Source of the DNA: Psychrobacter urativorans
Lineage (GTDB): Bacteria; Pseudomonadota; Gammaproteobacteria; Pseudomonadales; Moraxellaceae
Assembly: GCF_001298525.1 (NCBI RefSeq)
Contig: NZ_CP012678.1
Location: forward strand, 1,178,001 to 1,242,000
Reading direction: 5' to 3'
DNA length: 64,000 nucleotides
Of the stretch, positions 8,736 through 20,010 are shown in pieces. Each line of letters begins with the position of its first letter. The first letter of the stretch is position 1. The notes below the pieces were generated by a model that did no database searches, had not been told where the DNA came from, and saw only the letters and a program-made list of their open reading frames with translations. A program made the translations under genes and the position numbers.

Positions 8736-10118
8736 TTACAGAGTATCCAATACTTTATCTGATATGGCATTTAACGCGGTATTTATAGGCGCAGCTCGAA
8801 CATGCTCAGGCGGAAATAAGGCGCTAAAGGTCGACCCCTCACCCTCTACCGACTCAATATGTAAATTAACCCCATGCTGATACAGGACGTGTTTAACAAT
8901 CGCCAGCCCTAATCCCGTACCGCCCGTAGCTCGACTGCGACCACTATCTACCCGATAAAAGCGCTCGGTTAAACGGTCTATATGCTGTTGGGCAATACCA
9001 ATACCGTCATCACTGACCGCAAAAAGACAACCATCAGGCGTTTTACTCCAGCTGATAGCAATGTTGCCACCCTTTGGCGTATATTTAATCGCATTGATAA
9101 CGAGATTGGATAACGCACTATTTAAGTACATCTCTGAGCCATATAAGCCATCATCGGTATTGATATCTAAGCTGATCGTATGCTCATATTCTTGGTTATA
9201 AACCTTGGCATCATCGTAGATATGTTTGAGCAGCTTAGTCATATCAATATCACGTAACTCATGCGTTTCTTCGATTTCAATGCGCGAGAGTAGTAATAAA
9301 TCATTCACAATGCGATTCATACGCGCGGTCTGCTGGGTCATCAGTTGCATACCACGCTGCCAATGTACGGGCATATCGGGCTGATCAGAAAAATTCTCAA
9401 GATAGCCCATCAGCACGGTCAATGGCGTTCGTAGTTCATGCGAGACATTGGCAACAAAATCACGGCGCATTTGCTCTAAATGCTGCAAACGCGTGACATC
9501 ATGGATAATCAGTAATTTTTCGCCATCAAAATGCGTCAGCTCACACTTCAGATAACGCTTGGAATCTTGCCATGAGGCGATATGCAAGCCGTCATTAGGA
9601 GTTGTCATGGTCTGGCAATAGCGTCGAAACTCAGGGGCGGTAATGAAATTAAAAATACTTATCCCTTGATCGGTTGAGCTAATGACCAATAAATCTTCCG
9701 CTGCTTGATTCCACCACTCTAACTCATCTTTATCGTTCAGCAAAATCACCGCATCTTGAAGCGCTTTCATTGAGCTTCGGATTTTTTTGACCAGTCCCAT
9801 CACTTTTTGTTGCGCCTTTTGTTCTTGTTGGCGCGTTTGATAAAGCTTATTGGCGACGAGGCTAAAACCACCTAATTTATCCGGTGGTGGTGTATGGCTC
9901 GGTTTATTAATCCACTCATTAAAGCGCTGCAAGCTATACATACGCCACAAGCTATACAAGAGTAACGCGCCAACGAGGCTTGCTAATAGGTGCGAGGTCA
10001 TTAAACCCACTATTATCCCCGCAATTAACCACAACAGCAGCCAACGGATATCTGCCCACAATAGCGCATAGCGTGATACTGGGTGGCGGTTCTTATTCTC
10101 AGGCGTCATCATATTCAT
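8736..10118 (-). CDS. phoR: Phosphate-regulon sensor histidine kinase PhoR
   Basis: Inner-membrane sensor kinase of 460 residues that controls PhoB. Two hydrophobic stretches (about 24-59) anchor it. A PAS-like region (about 115-200) follows, with QDAVILLNDKDELEWWNQAA. The HisKA motif RRDFVANVSHELRTPLTVL has the phospho-accepting His at 227. The catalytic domain has N-box NLVINAIKYTPKG, DDGIGI, and GGTGLGLAIVKHVLYQHG. The order phoB then phoR on the minus strand, with about 120 bases between, matches the usual phoBR operon. Family members sense phosphate indirectly through PstSCAB/PhoU; those genes are not in this window. Confidence 0.95.
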   Translation of the reverse strand: MNMMTPENKNRHPVSRYALLWADIRWLLLWLIAGIIVGLMTSHLLASLVGALLLYSLWRMYSLQRFNEWINKPSHTPPPDKLGGFSLVANKLYQTRQQEQKAQQKVMGLVKKIRSSMKALQDAVILLNDKDELEWWNQAAEDLLVISSTDQGISIFNFITAPEFRRYCQTMTTPNDGLHIASWQDSKRYLKCELTHFDGEKLLIIHDVTRLQHLEQMRRDFVANVSHELRTPLTVLMGYLENFSDQPDMPVHWQRGMQLMTQQTARMNRIVNDLLLLSRIEIEETHELRDIDMTKLLKHIYDDAKVYNQEYEHTISLDINTDDGLYGSEMYLNSALSNLVINAIKYTPKGGNIAISWSKTPDGCLFAVSDDGIGIAQQHIDRLTERFYRVDSGRSRATGGTGLGLAIVKHVLYQHGVNLHIESVEGEGSTFSALFPPEHVRAAPINTALNAISDKVLDTL

Positions 10119-10237
10119 ATACCGTATTTATGCTAGATAGTAGCAGCATTTTACTTCTATCCTTTTTATTATTAATGACGTTTTTTGCGTTGTTATTACG
10201 CCTTGGATTATCAATCCTCTAAGTTATCACGCCCTCG

Positions 10238-10942
10238 TTATTCTGGTTGCATGATATTCGAGAATCGATAGCCCGTACCACGAACAGTTTGAATCAAGGT
10301 GTCACAATCATAAGGTTGCAGCAGTTTACGCAAGCGGCGAATGTGCACATCAATGGTGCGGTCTTCAATATATACATTACTGCCCCAAACCTGATCTAAT
10401 AACTGGGCTCGGGTGTAAGCACGCTCAGGATGGCTCATAAAAAATGCCAGTAGTCGGTATTCTGTGGGACCGAGCTCAACGGTTTTGCTATCCGCCGTCA
10501 CCCGCTGGCTTTTAGCATCTAAGCTTAGATTGCCGACTTCGATAGGCTTATCGGCACTAAGGGCATTACTACGACGCAGCACCGCTTTGATTCTCGATAC
10601 CAACTCGCGCGTCGAAAAAGGCTTGGTAATATAGTCATCAACACCCGCATCAAGCCCGAAAACCTTATTGTCTTCCTCACTTTTTGCCGTGAGCATGATG
10701 ACGGGGATTTCAGAGAGCAGCTCATCTTTTTTGAGCATTCGGCAAAAATCAATGCCACTTTTTTGACCGGGTAACATCCAATCTAATAAAATTAAGGCAG
10801 GACGATGATCAACCACTTGTTGATGCGCCTCCGGTATATCAGCAGCCTGTAAGCATTCAAATCCTGCCATCTCCAACGTCATGACGATCATCTCACTGAT
10901 CGCAGGTTCATCTTCAACGATTAAAATCAGCTCATTATGCAT
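10238..10942 (-). CDS. phoB: Phosphate-regulon response regulator PhoB
   Basis: OmpR/PhoB-class response regulator of 234 residues. The receiver domain has the acidic pair VEDEP near 9-13, phospho-acceptor Asp54 in LLDWMLPG, and MLTAKSEEDNKV with the conserved Thr and Lys. The C-terminal winged helix contains LGPTEYRLLAFFMSHPERAYTRAQLLDQVWG and ends with RTIDVHIRRLRKLL and TVRGTGYRF, near-canonical for PhoB. It is upstream of phoR, its kinase. A PHO box would be expected before it, but I could not identify one by eye. Confidence 0.96.
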   Translation of the reverse strand: MHNELILIVEDEPAISEMIVMTLEMAGFECLQAADIPEAHQQVVDHRPALILLDWMLPGQKSGIDFCRMLKKDELLSEIPVIMLTAKSEEDNKVFGLDAGVDDYITKPFSTRELVSRIKAVLRRSNALSADKPIEVGNLSLDAKSQRVTADSKTVELGPTEYRLLAFFMSHPERAYTRAQLLDQVWGSNVYIEDRTIDVHIRRLRKLLQPYDCDTLIQTVRGTGYRFSNIMQPE

Positions 10943-11117
10943 ATGACATGACAGCCTTATTGTTAGGGTTTAAAAAACATTAGAGTAGAAAAAGCTATTA
11001 ATATTCAAAAATATGTGTGTATAAAAAAGCAGCGATAGGTGCTCGCTACTATCCTCTTATTAAACGACTTCTTTATGACGGCTTAATGACAATTTAAGGT
11101 TAATTTATTTTTTAAGA

Positions 11118-11573
11118 TTAATTCACTTCTAACAAAAAATTCAGCGGTCCATTATTGATACTCTCAACCTGCATATCTGCACCAAACTCACCGCTTGCCA
11201 CATTAGGATACTGAGTTTTTGCATAAGTAATAAGCTCAGCAAAAAGGGCTTGCGCCGCATCAGGTTGCATTGCCCCACCAAAGTCAGGACGACGACCATT
11301 ATTGGTATTTGCCATTAAGGTAAATTGCGATACCAATAACAGTCCACCGTCGACTTGCTGAACGTTTTGGTCAAGCTTGCCAGCTTTAGCAGGGTCAGTA
11401 TTGTTTTCAAAAATACGATAGGTGAGAATTTTATCAATCATGCGTTGCGCACTTTGTAAATTATCCTCATGCCCAAGTCCAATATATGCCAATATACCGT
11501 GCTCAATCGCTCCAACGCAGTGGCTATCGACCGTCACACTGGCACAGCTCACCCGTTGAATAAGTGCTTTCAC
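11118..11573 (-). CDS. dtd: D-aminoacyl-tRNA deacylase
   Basis: A 151-residue enzyme that hydrolyses D-amino acids and glycine mischarged on tRNA. It begins VKALIQRVSCASVTVD, contains LLVSQFTLMANTNNGRRPDF (the SQFTL active-site motif) and ends with GPLNFLLEV (close to the family's GPVT-type motif; here GPLN). GTG 11573 is the start because AAAGGAGA lies just upstream at the right distance; an in-frame extension to 11615 would add 14 basic residues before the conserved N-terminus and bypass this ribosome-binding site. It stands alone between phoB and the divergent psd gene. Confidence 0.93.
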   Translation of the reverse strand: MKALIQRVSCASVTVDSHCVGAIEHGILAYIGLGHEDNLQSAQRMIDKILTYRIFENNTDPAKAGKLDQNVQQVDGGLLLVSQFTLMANTNNGRRPDFGGAMQPDAAQALFAELITYAKTQYPNVASGEFGADMQVESINNGPLNFLLEVN

Positions 11574-11707
11574 TGATTGTCTCCTTTGTAAATTACGTTT
11601 ATAGATTATGGTCATACAGACAGTGGCTGACCATGATAAAATATCACCATTCCTGACTCACTTTAGTCACATTTTCTAATGCTAATAATTATTTTGGTAG
11701 CCTTGTT

Positions 11708-12544
11708 ATGAATTTATTTACCACTATCCAGCAATTTGTACCGCAGCAACAGCTCAGTAAAGCCGCTGGACGCTTGGCAGCCAGCCGTCATCCACTGGTA
11801 AAACGTGCTTTTATTCGCACTTTTGCCAAAGCGTACGATGTTAAATTAGACGAATATGAACGTCAAAGCCTAAATGCTTATGAGAGCTTTAACGACTTTT
11901 TTACCCGTGAGCTAAAAGAAGATGCGCGTGCAATTGATAGCACCACGCACGGCATTGTTAGTCCTGCCGATGGCGTCATATCACAGCTTGGACAGCTACG
12001 TCATCATAAATTGCTGCAAGCCAAAGGTCGCGATTATGATATCGGGCAACTACTTGCCAATAACGAAGATGGCAGCTATTTTGCGGATGGCAGCTTTGCG
12101 ACGGTTTATCTGGCACCCAGCAATTACCACCGCGTGCATATGCCGTTTGCCGGAACGTTGACAACCACTCGCTACGTTCCCGGTACTTTATTTTCGGTGA
12201 ATAATACCACTGCTGAAAATATTCCGGACTTATTTGCACGCAATGAGCGTTTGGTCTGTCTGTTCGATACCGAATATGGCAAAGCAGCAGTGGTTATGGT
12301 TGGGGCGATGATTGTCGCTGGTATCGAGACAGCAGCGACTGGTAAGATTGTCCGTACCGATGAGATTCAAGAGCAAGCGCACGATATGAGCTTTGCTAAA
12401 GGCGATGAGCTAGGACGTTTTTATTTGGGCTCAACCGCAATTGTCGTACTCCCAAAAGCGGCAAAAACAGACTGGCAGGATAGTATGACTGCCAATACTA
12501 CGGTGCAAATGGGGCAATTATTAGGCATCGCAAACGCTGACTAA
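11708..12544 (+). CDS. psd: Phosphatidylserine decarboxylase proenzyme
   Basis: Inner-membrane-associated enzyme that makes phosphatidylethanolamine from phosphatidylserine; 278 residues. It shows SPADG at 85-89 and YHRVHMP around 140-146, with the catalytic Asp and His residues. The self-cleavage motif LGST at 240-243 generates the pyruvoyl cofactor from the serine and splits the protein into a large beta and small alpha chain. The N-terminal FNDFFTREL is also diagnostic. It is monocistronic, followed by a strong terminator. No missing residues. Confidence 0.96.
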   Translation: MNLFTTIQQFVPQQQLSKAAGRLAASRHPLVKRAFIRTFAKAYDVKLDEYERQSLNAYESFNDFFTRELKEDARAIDSTTHGIVSPADGVISQLGQLRHHKLLQAKGRDYDIGQLLANNEDGSYFADGSFATVYLAPSNYHRVHMPFAGTLTTTRYVPGTLFSVNNTTAENIPDLFARNERLVCLFDTEYGKAAVVMVGAMIVAGIETAATGKIVRTDEIQEQAHDMSFAKGDELGRFYLGSTAIVVLPKAAKTDWQDSMTANTTVQMGQLLGIANAD

Positions 12545-12573
12545 AACGCTCGTTATAAATAAAAAATACTAAA

Positions 12574-12612
12574 AATACAGCCGCTAATATTAAGTGATTA
12601 GCGGCTGTATTT
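12574..12612. terminator. Rho-independent terminator of psd
   Basis: AATACAGCCGCTAAT pairs with ATTAGCGGCTGTATT around an 8-9 base loop, a 15-bp stem. Just to its right (about 12613-12655) a short imperfect repeat, GGCATTTACGA-like, occurs twice. Confidence 0.9.
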
Positions 12613-12663
12613 ATGATACCAGCATTTACGATATCGGCATTTACGACACCAACCGTTTTACTG

Positions 12664-13239
12664 CTATTTAATCAAATTGCTAATGGTTTTAAAGGCAGGG
12701 TCAGCGCTACTACGGCATAGCTCGAACAAGATAGTTTCAACGGTCGTAATCACGCCACCGGCACGGCGGATACGGCGCAGGGCAAGTTTTTTATCATACG
12801 GAAAACGTGAGCCAACGGCATCGGCAATGATAACTGGCTGCATACCATTGTCTAATAAATCAAGCGCAGTTTGGAGCACACAAACATGGGTCTCAACCCC
12901 GCAAAGTAAAACAATACCGCGATTCTGCTGCGCTAGATAATGCCATGATTCATCGGTATCACAAGCGCTAAAGGTTACTTTTTCAAAGCTTTTAGCATTG
13001 CTATCTTCTAATAATTCTTTAATCTCAGGTAAGGTATCACCCAAGCCTTTTTTATATTGCTCATTAAGCATAATCGGCACATCAAGCGCTTGCAGACCTT
13101 TTACCAAAGTGATGATTTTTTTAACGATATTTTCATGGTCATAAATGTGCGGAGTCAGACGTTCTTGGACGTCAATAATCATCGCTTGGGTATTCTCGCG
13201 GGCAATACGGTAAGTTTTATCAGAAATCATGGTCGACAT
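12664..13239 (-). CDS. Isochorismatase-family cysteine hydrolase
   Basis: A 191-residue protein of the isochorismatase-like fold. It shows MIIDVQERLTPHI with the catalytic Asp, LNEQYKKGLGDTLPEI, and the nucleophile region GIVLLCGVETHVCVLQTALDLLD with the family Cys (ETHVCV). It resembles the YcaC-type hydrolases of unknown physiological substrate. The start at ATG 13239 was chosen because AAGGAG lies six bases before it; an in-frame extension to 13272 would add eleven residues and lack a site. It converges with psd and is not in an operon. Confidence 0.88.
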   Translation of the reverse strand: MSTMISDKTYRIARENTQAMIIDVQERLTPHIYDHENIVKKIITLVKGLQALDVPIMLNEQYKKGLGDTLPEIKELLEDSNAKSFEKVTFSACDTDESWHYLAQQNRGIVLLCGVETHVCVLQTALDLLDNGMQPVIIADAVGSRFPYDKKLALRRIRRAGGVITTVETILFELCRSSADPAFKTISNLIK

Positions 13240-13459
13240 AGCACACTCCTTGTACGGCTGCCAAATTGGCAATCCAAAACTGTCTTTTATTAGACGTTAT
13301 AGGTTAGCAAAACGCTTTTTTATCATTGGTATCCTAATAGATTGCGCCCTCTCATTTAGTCATATTTTGTTCAGCGCGTCAACGCCCATCTTGTCTCGTC
13401 ACCATTTATATGCTTTGTTCTTAATGCGTGTCTCTTAATATACTCATATCAAGTAGCTA

Positions 13460-13487
13460 TAAAAAAACCCAGCTTTAATAACTGGGT
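13460..13487 (-). terminator. Rho-independent terminator of fadA
   Basis: ACCCAG (13467-13472) pairs with CTGGGT (13482-13487), with an A-run 13460-13466 that is a U-tract on the minus strand. It lies just past the fadA stop. Confidence 0.8.
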
Positions 13488-13542
13488 CTTTTTCATGAAT
13501 AATTTTATGACTGTAGTATTAAATTATTGAGTAATTGAACCT

Positions 13543-14727
<1,185 letters not shown>

Positions 14728-14788
14728 TCAATTTTTTATTGTCAGTGGCAGTACAGCAATACTTATTAGGGTTTATTAATCATTAAAT

Positions 14789-14812
14789 AAATAAGTAATT
14801 AAATAAGTAATT
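14789..14812. repeat. 12-bp direct tandem repeat in the fadB-fadA spacer
   Basis: AAATAAGTAATT occurs twice head to tail, followed by a further partial unit (AAATAAT). Simple AT-rich repeat, probably slippage-derived. Confidence 0.7.
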
Positions 14813-14873
14813 AAATAATCAGCAACCGTTAATAAATCTGTGGACTGCGCTTCATCCTATTAATGACAGCTCA

Positions 14874-17033
14874 TTACGCGGTTGGGTAAAAGGTCTCGCC
14901 TGCCGCCGCCATATCACGAATCTTTTGCGGCGCTTCATAAGCTTTGCCAAGGTCTGCGTATTTTTCACATAGCGCTAAATAGTTATTTAAACCCATTTGG
15001 TCGATATAACGACACGGTCCGCCACGGAATGGTGGGAAACCAACGCCCATAATCATCGCCATATCTGCCTCAGATGGTGTACTGACGATGTTATCTTCTA
15101 AGCAACGAACCGTTTCATTACAGAACGCCAGCATCATGCGGTCAATAATCGCTTGGTCATCAAAGGTCTGCGCGTCGCTATCAGTGGTGTCTTTTAAGAG
15201 TGCATAAGTGGTGTCATCAGCTACTTTTTGTGGTTTGCCGCGTTTGTCCATTTCATACTTATAGAAACCAACGCCATTTTTTTGACCCAAGCGTTTGTTT
15301 TCATACAGATGCTCAATCGCGCCTTTATAATCTGGCTTCATACGGTCGGGATAGCCTTCTGCCATCACTTCTGCGCCATGCACGCCAGTATCTAAACCAA
15401 CCACGTCAATTAAATATGCCGGACCCATAGGCCAGCCAAATTTTTCCATGACTTTATCAATATGAACGAAATCAGCGCCTTGTTTCAATAATAAATCAAA
15501 CGCGCCAAAGTATGGAAATAAGACACGGTTGACTAAGAAACCGGGGCAATCATTAACAACAACTGGCACTTTACCCATTTTGGTGGCTAAAGCAACGGTG
15601 GTGGCAATGGCTTCTTCAGAGGATTTTTTACCGCGAATCACTTCAACGAGTGGCATTTTATGCACAGGGTTAAAAAAATGCATACCGACGAAGTTTTCTG
15701 GACGTGCCAGTGCTTCGGCTAAATAAGTAATCGAAATCGTCGAGGTATTTGATGCCAAGATACAATCGTCTTTAACCAAGCCTTCGACTTCTTTGAGTAC
15801 CGCACGTTTAACGTTTGGATTTTCAACTACCGCTTCAATGACGATATCAGTTTCACCAAAGTCGCCATAGTTTAAGGTTGGACGAATACGACTTAACGTT
15901 TTGCCCATATCAGTAGCAGTCATTTTTCCGAGATCGACCATTTTGGCAAGCAATTTACTGGCTTCACCCATGCCCAACTCTAGCTGCTCAGACTTAATAT
16001 CTTTCATGATAATCGGCAAGCCTTTACTGGCTGCTTGATAAGCGATACCGCCGCCCATAATGCCCGCGCCAAGTACTGCCGCCTCATTAATTTCGTGTGC
16101 CAATTTACTGTGTTTTTTGGCGAGTTTTTTAACCAATTGGTCGTTTAAGAACAGACCAACCAAGCTTTCTGCTTGTGGCGTTTTAGCCGCTTTGGCAAAA
16201 CCGGCAGCTTCGACTTCAATGGCTTGATCACGGGGCAAATTAACGTGTTTTTCCATTGCCGCAATCGCAAGGGCGGGCGCAGGATATTGTTTAGGATTGG
16301 CTTTCGCAAAAATCATCGCTTTCGCGCTACTAAATGCCATCGTTTGTTCAAGTGGGTTTAGCTTCACCGGATTGAGTTTTTCTTGACGTTTAGCTTGCCA
16401 ATTAAGTTCACCTGAAATACATTTTTTGACCAAATCAATGGCGGCATCTTGTAATTCTTCAGGCGCAACCGTTGCATCAACCAAGCCTATTTTTAGGGCA
16501 TCAGGTGCTTTTTTAGGCGTTCCCGTGGCGATAAGCTCAAGCGCATTATCAATACCAATCACGCGTGTCGTACGAACCGTACCACCAAAACCGGGGAAAA
16601 TACCCAGTTGGGTTTCAGGTAGACCAATGATTGCCTTGTCGCTCATGACGCGATATTCACACACCAAGGTCATCTCACAACCACCGCCTAACGCTGCACC
16701 ATTGATTGCCGCAACTTTAGGAAATGGCAAATCTTCAAAACGATTAAAGACATCATTGATACCAAGCAGCCACTCTTTAATCTCAGCTTCTCGCTGCTTA
16801 AAAGAAGCAACAAATTCGGTGATATCCGCTCCAGCGATAAACACGCCTTTGCTAGAAGTAACAATCAAGCCTTTCACATCATCGGCTTGCTCTAAGGCAC
16901 TCACCACTTCTTCAAACTGTTTGTTAGTTTCGGCATCGAACTTGTTCACGCTCTCGTTTTCGGCGTTGTATTGCATATTGGCGATGCCGTCTTCTAGCAT
17001 GCTGACCGTAATGCGATTTCCTTGATATACCAT
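14874..17033 (-). CDS. fadB: Fatty-acid oxidation complex alpha subunit
   Basis: A 719-residue multifunctional protein. The N-terminal enoyl-CoA hydratase/isomerase domain (about 1-190) has [20 protein letters not shown] and [17 protein letters not shown] with both catalytic Glu residues. The L-3-hydroxyacyl-CoA dehydrogenase domain follows, with [21 protein letters not shown] for NAD and [18 protein letters not shown] with the catalytic His. The C-terminal domain has DVVGLDTG and [11 protein letters not shown]. It catalyses hydration, dehydrogenation and isomerisation of acyl-CoAs and hands the ketoacyl-CoA to FadA. GAAAGGAGTTTCAAATG gives a good start. First gene of fadBA; the divergent region upstream should hold its promoter. 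Confidence 0.97.
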   Translation of the reverse strand: MVYQGNRITVSMLEDGIANMQYNAENESVNKFDAETNKQFEEVVSALEQADDVKGLIVTSSKGVFIAGADITEFVASFKQREAEIKEWLLGINDVFNRFEDLPFPKVAAINGAALGGGCEMTLVCEYRVMSDKAIIGLPETQLGIFPGFGGTVRTTRVIGIDNALELIATGTPKKAPDALKIGLVDATVAPEELQDAAIDLVKKCISGELNWQAKRQEKLNPVKLNPLEQTMAFSSAKAMIFAKANPKQYPAPALAIAAMEKHVNLPRDQAIEVEAAGFAKAAKTPQAESLVGLFLNDQLVKKLAKKHSKLAHEINEAAVLGAGIMGGGIAYQAASKGLPIIMKDIKSEQLELGMGEASKLLAKMVDLGKMTATDMGKTLSRIRPTLNYGDFGETDIVIEAVVENPNVKRAVLKEVEGLVKDDCILASNTSTISITYLAEALARPENFVGMHFFNPVHKMPLVEVIRGKKSSEEAIATTVALATKMGKVPVVVNDCPGFLVNRVLFPYFGAFDLLLKQGADFVHIDKVMEKFGWPMGPAYLIDVVGLDTGVHGAEVMAEGYPDRMKPDYKGAIEHLYENKRLGQKNGVGFYKYEMDKRGKPQKVADDTTYALLKDTTDSDAQTFDDQAIIDRMMLAFCNETVRCLEDNIVSTPSEADMAMIMGVGFPPFRGGPCRYIDQMGLNNYLALCEKYADLGKAYEAPQKIRDMAAAGETFYPTA

Positions 17034-17612
17034 TTGAAACTCCTTTCTATGTTTTAAAAGCTGTTTTTTAAAAGCTGTTTTTTAAGAGCAATGTCATAAA
17101 AGCTATGTTTTAAAAGTAAAATGAGTAATAACACTGCCGTTTTGCAAGCTGATTCATCACTATAAATAGCCTATTAAATGAGGCAGCATTGATGTCTTTA
17201 TTATTCAGCGCTCATTGGCATGGCGCATCGTTGTTATATTAAAATAGTCATTTCTATTTGATTTAAGTCCTTTAACGGTTTTGACGTCAGTGGCTTAAAG
17301 TCAGTCAGTGTAGGGGATTATGCCCCTGACTGTCACAAGCTAAAATCGGACTCATAAGTCACTATTAAATCAATGGCAGGCATTTACCTTGCTGCCATTG
17401 TGCTTTAGCCAGCGGTTATCATTTTTGTAATAACATCTTTTATTAAGGTTTTTATAGCCCACCACCCCATTCATCAAACCACATTCAGATGACAAGTTAA
17501 ATCATCAATACGTAACCAAAGTAAATAGCGGCTCGCGTGGGTCTATAAGCCCTCTGCGCTATCATGCTACACTAACGCTATTTTTATTATTCACCTGATA
17601 AATGGTTGGGTT
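17034..17612. other. Divergent intergenic region fadB / ispA
   Basis: About 580 non-coding bases. Near the fadB start (about 17050-17115) a unit like TTTTAAAAGCTGTT is repeated three to four times with drift. The rest is AT-rich with no credible ORF or RNA gene. It should contain the fadBA and ispA promoters; no acyl-CoA-responsive operator could be identified by eye. Confidence 0.5.
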
Positions 17613-18635
17613 ATGACTGTTTCTGTTGCTCCGCGCTTCGTTCCTTTTAGCACTTTTGACACCTTTCATCACGCCTTGCGTGCGCAGTTGGCGCAAGATA
17701 TTGAGGCGCTATTTGCTTATGCAGAGTTGCCAAGCCCGTTGGTTGACGCCTGCCGTTATGTGATGACAGGTCAAGGAAAACTGGTTCGTCCCTTATTGGT
17801 CGCTAGTAGCTTTGTGAGTGTCAATAGCAGTAATAGCGATTTACGTAATGGAGATGTGAGCGACATAGAAGCAGAAGCTGAGACAGAGGACTTAGATAAG
17901 TTAAATGAATTGCTAGACGCTGATATTCGCTACGATATGTGTCGACGCGCGGCATTGGCGGTGGAGCTGCTGCACACTTATTCATTGGTACATGACGATT
18001 TGCCATGTATGGACGATGACGAGCTAAGACGTGGGCAGCCAACGGCACATATTGTGTTTGATGAAGCCACGGCTTTATTGGCAGGTGATGTGTTGCAGAC
18101 GCTTGCGTTTGAAGTATTAACCGCAGAAATTCCGACGTTTGCGTCCTATGATGAGCAGATAACCAGTCAGTTATTAGCCATATTCGCACCGCGTGCACGG
18201 CGGATGGTGGCAGGACAAATGCTCGATATCAATGCCGAAGCCACAAGCAACATTACCCAAGATGAGTTAGAAGCCATTCACCGTGATAAGACAGGCGCAT
18301 TAATTGAAGCAGCAGTATTAATGGGCGGTATTTGTGCACAAGCAACTGCCCAACAACGCATCGCATTGCAAGACTGTGCGCAACATATTGGTCTTGCATT
18401 CCAAGTGCAAGATGACATTTTAGACGTCACGGCAAGCACTGATGACTTAGGTAAGCCTGCCGGTAGCGATGAAAAGTTGGATAAATCTACTTACGTCAAA
18501 TTAATGGGCGTTGATGCAGCAAGTGACTATGCCAAGACTTTATTTCAAACCGCGAAAGATGTTCTTAAACCCTCGTTTGGCACTGAGAATACGCTCATTG
18601 AATTGGCGGATTGGTTGTGGGCACGGAAAAAATAA
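17613..18635 (+). CDS. ispA: Polyprenyl synthetase, probable farnesyl diphosphate synthase
   Basis: A 340-residue isoprenyl diphosphate synthase that condenses DMAPP/GPP with IPP. The first Asp-rich motif is HDDLPCMDDDELRRG at 127-141 and the second is QDDILD at 266-271; GQMLDI is at 201-206 and KLVRPLL at 56-62. The pattern DDLPCMDD with the small residues before it is typical of bacterial FPP/GGPP synthases. The usual length is about 295-300, and the surplus is explained by an acidic, low-complexity stretch at about 70-105 (rich in Ser, Asp, Glu) between helices preceding the first motif. Product chain length is inferred from the family, not proven. Confidence 0.9.
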   Translation: MTVSVAPRFVPFSTFDTFHHALRAQLAQDIEALFAYAELPSPLVDACRYVMTGQGKLVRPLLVASSFVSVNSSNSDLRNGDVSDIEAEAETEDLDKLNELLDADIRYDMCRRAALAVELLHTYSLVHDDLPCMDDDELRRGQPTAHIVFDEATALLAGDVLQTLAFEVLTAEIPTFASYDEQITSQLLAIFAPRARRMVAGQMLDINAEATSNITQDELEAIHRDKTGALIEAAVLMGGICAQATAQQRIALQDCAQHIGLAFQVQDDILDVTASTDDLGKPAGSDEKLDKSTYVKLMGVDAASDYAKTLFQTAKDVLKPSFGTENTLIELADWLWARKK

Positions 18636-18703
18636 TAATCCGAACGTTCAGCGGGCTACCCATTAAATTGTCACCTATTCCTCACTATAATTAAGAGCAC
18701 AAC

Positions 18704-19114
18704 ATGAGCAATATCAACCCACCCAGTTCTGATGACAATTTCGCCAGTAATTTAAAAGGTAAAACTGGCGTTAAGCGTATTATTAAAGCCGCGGGCTACT
18801 CTGCCGATGGATTTAAAGCGGCTTACAAATATGAAGCGGCATTTCGGCAAGTATGTTGGCTCAGTCTCGTCTTATTGATTGCAATTATATTCATACCTTT
18901 TGCCCTGAATATAAAGATGATGCTAATTCTCGCGTCGTTTTTATCGCTTATCGTTGAGCTATTTAACACAGGTATCGAAGCCAGTATCGACCACACCTCT
19001 ACAGAGCAGCATCCGCTAGCGAAAATTGGTAAAGACGTCGGTTCTGCCGCGCAATTTTTGGCGTTAACGCTGTTGTTTATTTTATGGCTCATGGCATTAT
19101 GGTCTTTATATTAA
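18704..19114 (+). CDS. dgkA: Diacylglycerol kinase
   Basis: Small inner-membrane kinase of 136 residues that phosphorylates diacylglycerol to phosphatidate. Three hydrophobic segments lie at about 51-69, 73-89 and 116-135. Conserved motifs are EAAFRQ at 44-49, ELFNTGIEASID at 85-96 (the family's E-x-x-NTxIE motif) and KDVGSAAQ at 110-117. An N-terminal polar extension of about 20 residues precedes the conserved core. It is directly followed by the DUF72 gene, with which it may be cotranscribed. Confidence 0.93.
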   Translation: MSNINPPSSDDNFASNLKGKTGVKRIIKAAGYSADGFKAAYKYEAAFRQVCWLSLVLLIAIIFIPFALNIKMMLILASFLSLIVELFNTGIEASIDHTSTEQHPLAKIGKDVGSAAQFLALTLLFILWLMALWSLY

Positions 19115-19138
19115 CTATGTTATGCCGAGGTTTGAGCC

Positions 19139-19963
19139 ATGAATCCGTCATTACCTGCCACCCCGCACATTTATATGGGTACGGGCGGTTATAGCGATAC
19201 CGATTTACTCGGCACGCTATATCCGACTGGTACCAAAAAAACCGACTTCTTACGTGAATACGCCAAGCAATACGGCGCGGTAGAAATCAATAGCACCTTT
19301 TACGCGCCTATTGGTCAAAAAGCATTCGCAGGGATGATTGATAAAGCGTACGTGCAAGCGGGCAGTAAATTGCAGTTTGCCGTCAAGCTCCATCAAGACT
19401 TTACTCATGCCCGTCGCGGCACTCCTGAACACGCGCAAGCATTTATTACCGCTCTAACTCCACTCATCGAAGCCAATGCGCTAGCGCCATTATTATTACA
19501 GTTCCCGCATGGATTTGATCGTACTCGCGATAATCGCCTGTATTTAGCCAATCTCGTTAGTTGGTTTAAAGGTTATCCATTGGCGGTAGAATTTCGGCAT
19601 GCCAGCTGGCACACGCCACAAGTGGTCGATAGCTTTGTCGAGCAAGGTCTAATTTGGTGTAGCGTTGATTATCCAAAAGTGCATGGTTTACCGCCATCAC
19701 GATTGCTATTCACTCAGCGCACTGGCTATCTGCGTATGCATGGCAATAATCTAAATTGGTGGGATGCGATGAGCGCTAGTGATCGGCATGATTATCGCTA
19801 TAGTGAGGCGGAAATGCAGGACTGGGCGCAAGCGATTGCCAATCAGCGGCAGCACTTTGATACGTTATATATTTTCTTTCAAAATACGGTGAATGCGCAT
19901 GCGTTTTATAATATTGCGATGCTGAGGGAGGCATTGGGTGAGTTTGGGTTTGAGGTGCTTTAA
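19139..19963 (+). CDS. DUF72 (YecE-like) protein
   Basis: A 274-residue TIM-barrel-like protein of the DUF72 family. Signatures include YMGTGGYSDTDLLGTLYP, the catalytic-looking QYGAVEINSTFYAPI, FAVKLHQDFTHARR, LLLQFPHGF, LAVEFRHASWH and YLRMHGNN, all in family order, and the C-terminal YIFFQNTVNAHAFYNI. The function of DUF72 proteins is not established. It starts 24 bases after dgkA in the same orientation. The composition matches its neighbours, unlike the gene that follows. Confidence 0.9.
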   Translation: MNPSLPATPHIYMGTGGYSDTDLLGTLYPTGTKKTDFLREYAKQYGAVEINSTFYAPIGQKAFAGMIDKAYVQAGSKLQFAVKLHQDFTHARRGTPEHAQAFITALTPLIEANALAPLLLQFPHGFDRTRDNRLYLANLVSWFKGYPLAVEFRHASWHTPQVVDSFVEQGLIWCSVDYPKVHGLPPSRLLFTQRTGYLRMHGNNLNWWDAMSASDRHDYRYSEAEMQDWAQAIANQRQHFDTLYIFFQNTVNAHAFYNIAMLREALGEFGFEVL

Positions 19964-20010
19964 TCAGATATTAAATTGTCAATGAAATTAAGTAATTAAA
20001 AGGATTTTAT

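Noticed and set aside
16426..17025. 199-codon frame antisense to fadB
   Set aside because: Shadow of the conserved hydratase domain; no ribosome-binding site and Ser/Pro-rich composition.
17181..17330. FadR or PsrA operator in the fadB upstream region
   Set aside because: No palindrome close enough to a known site could be identified by eye.
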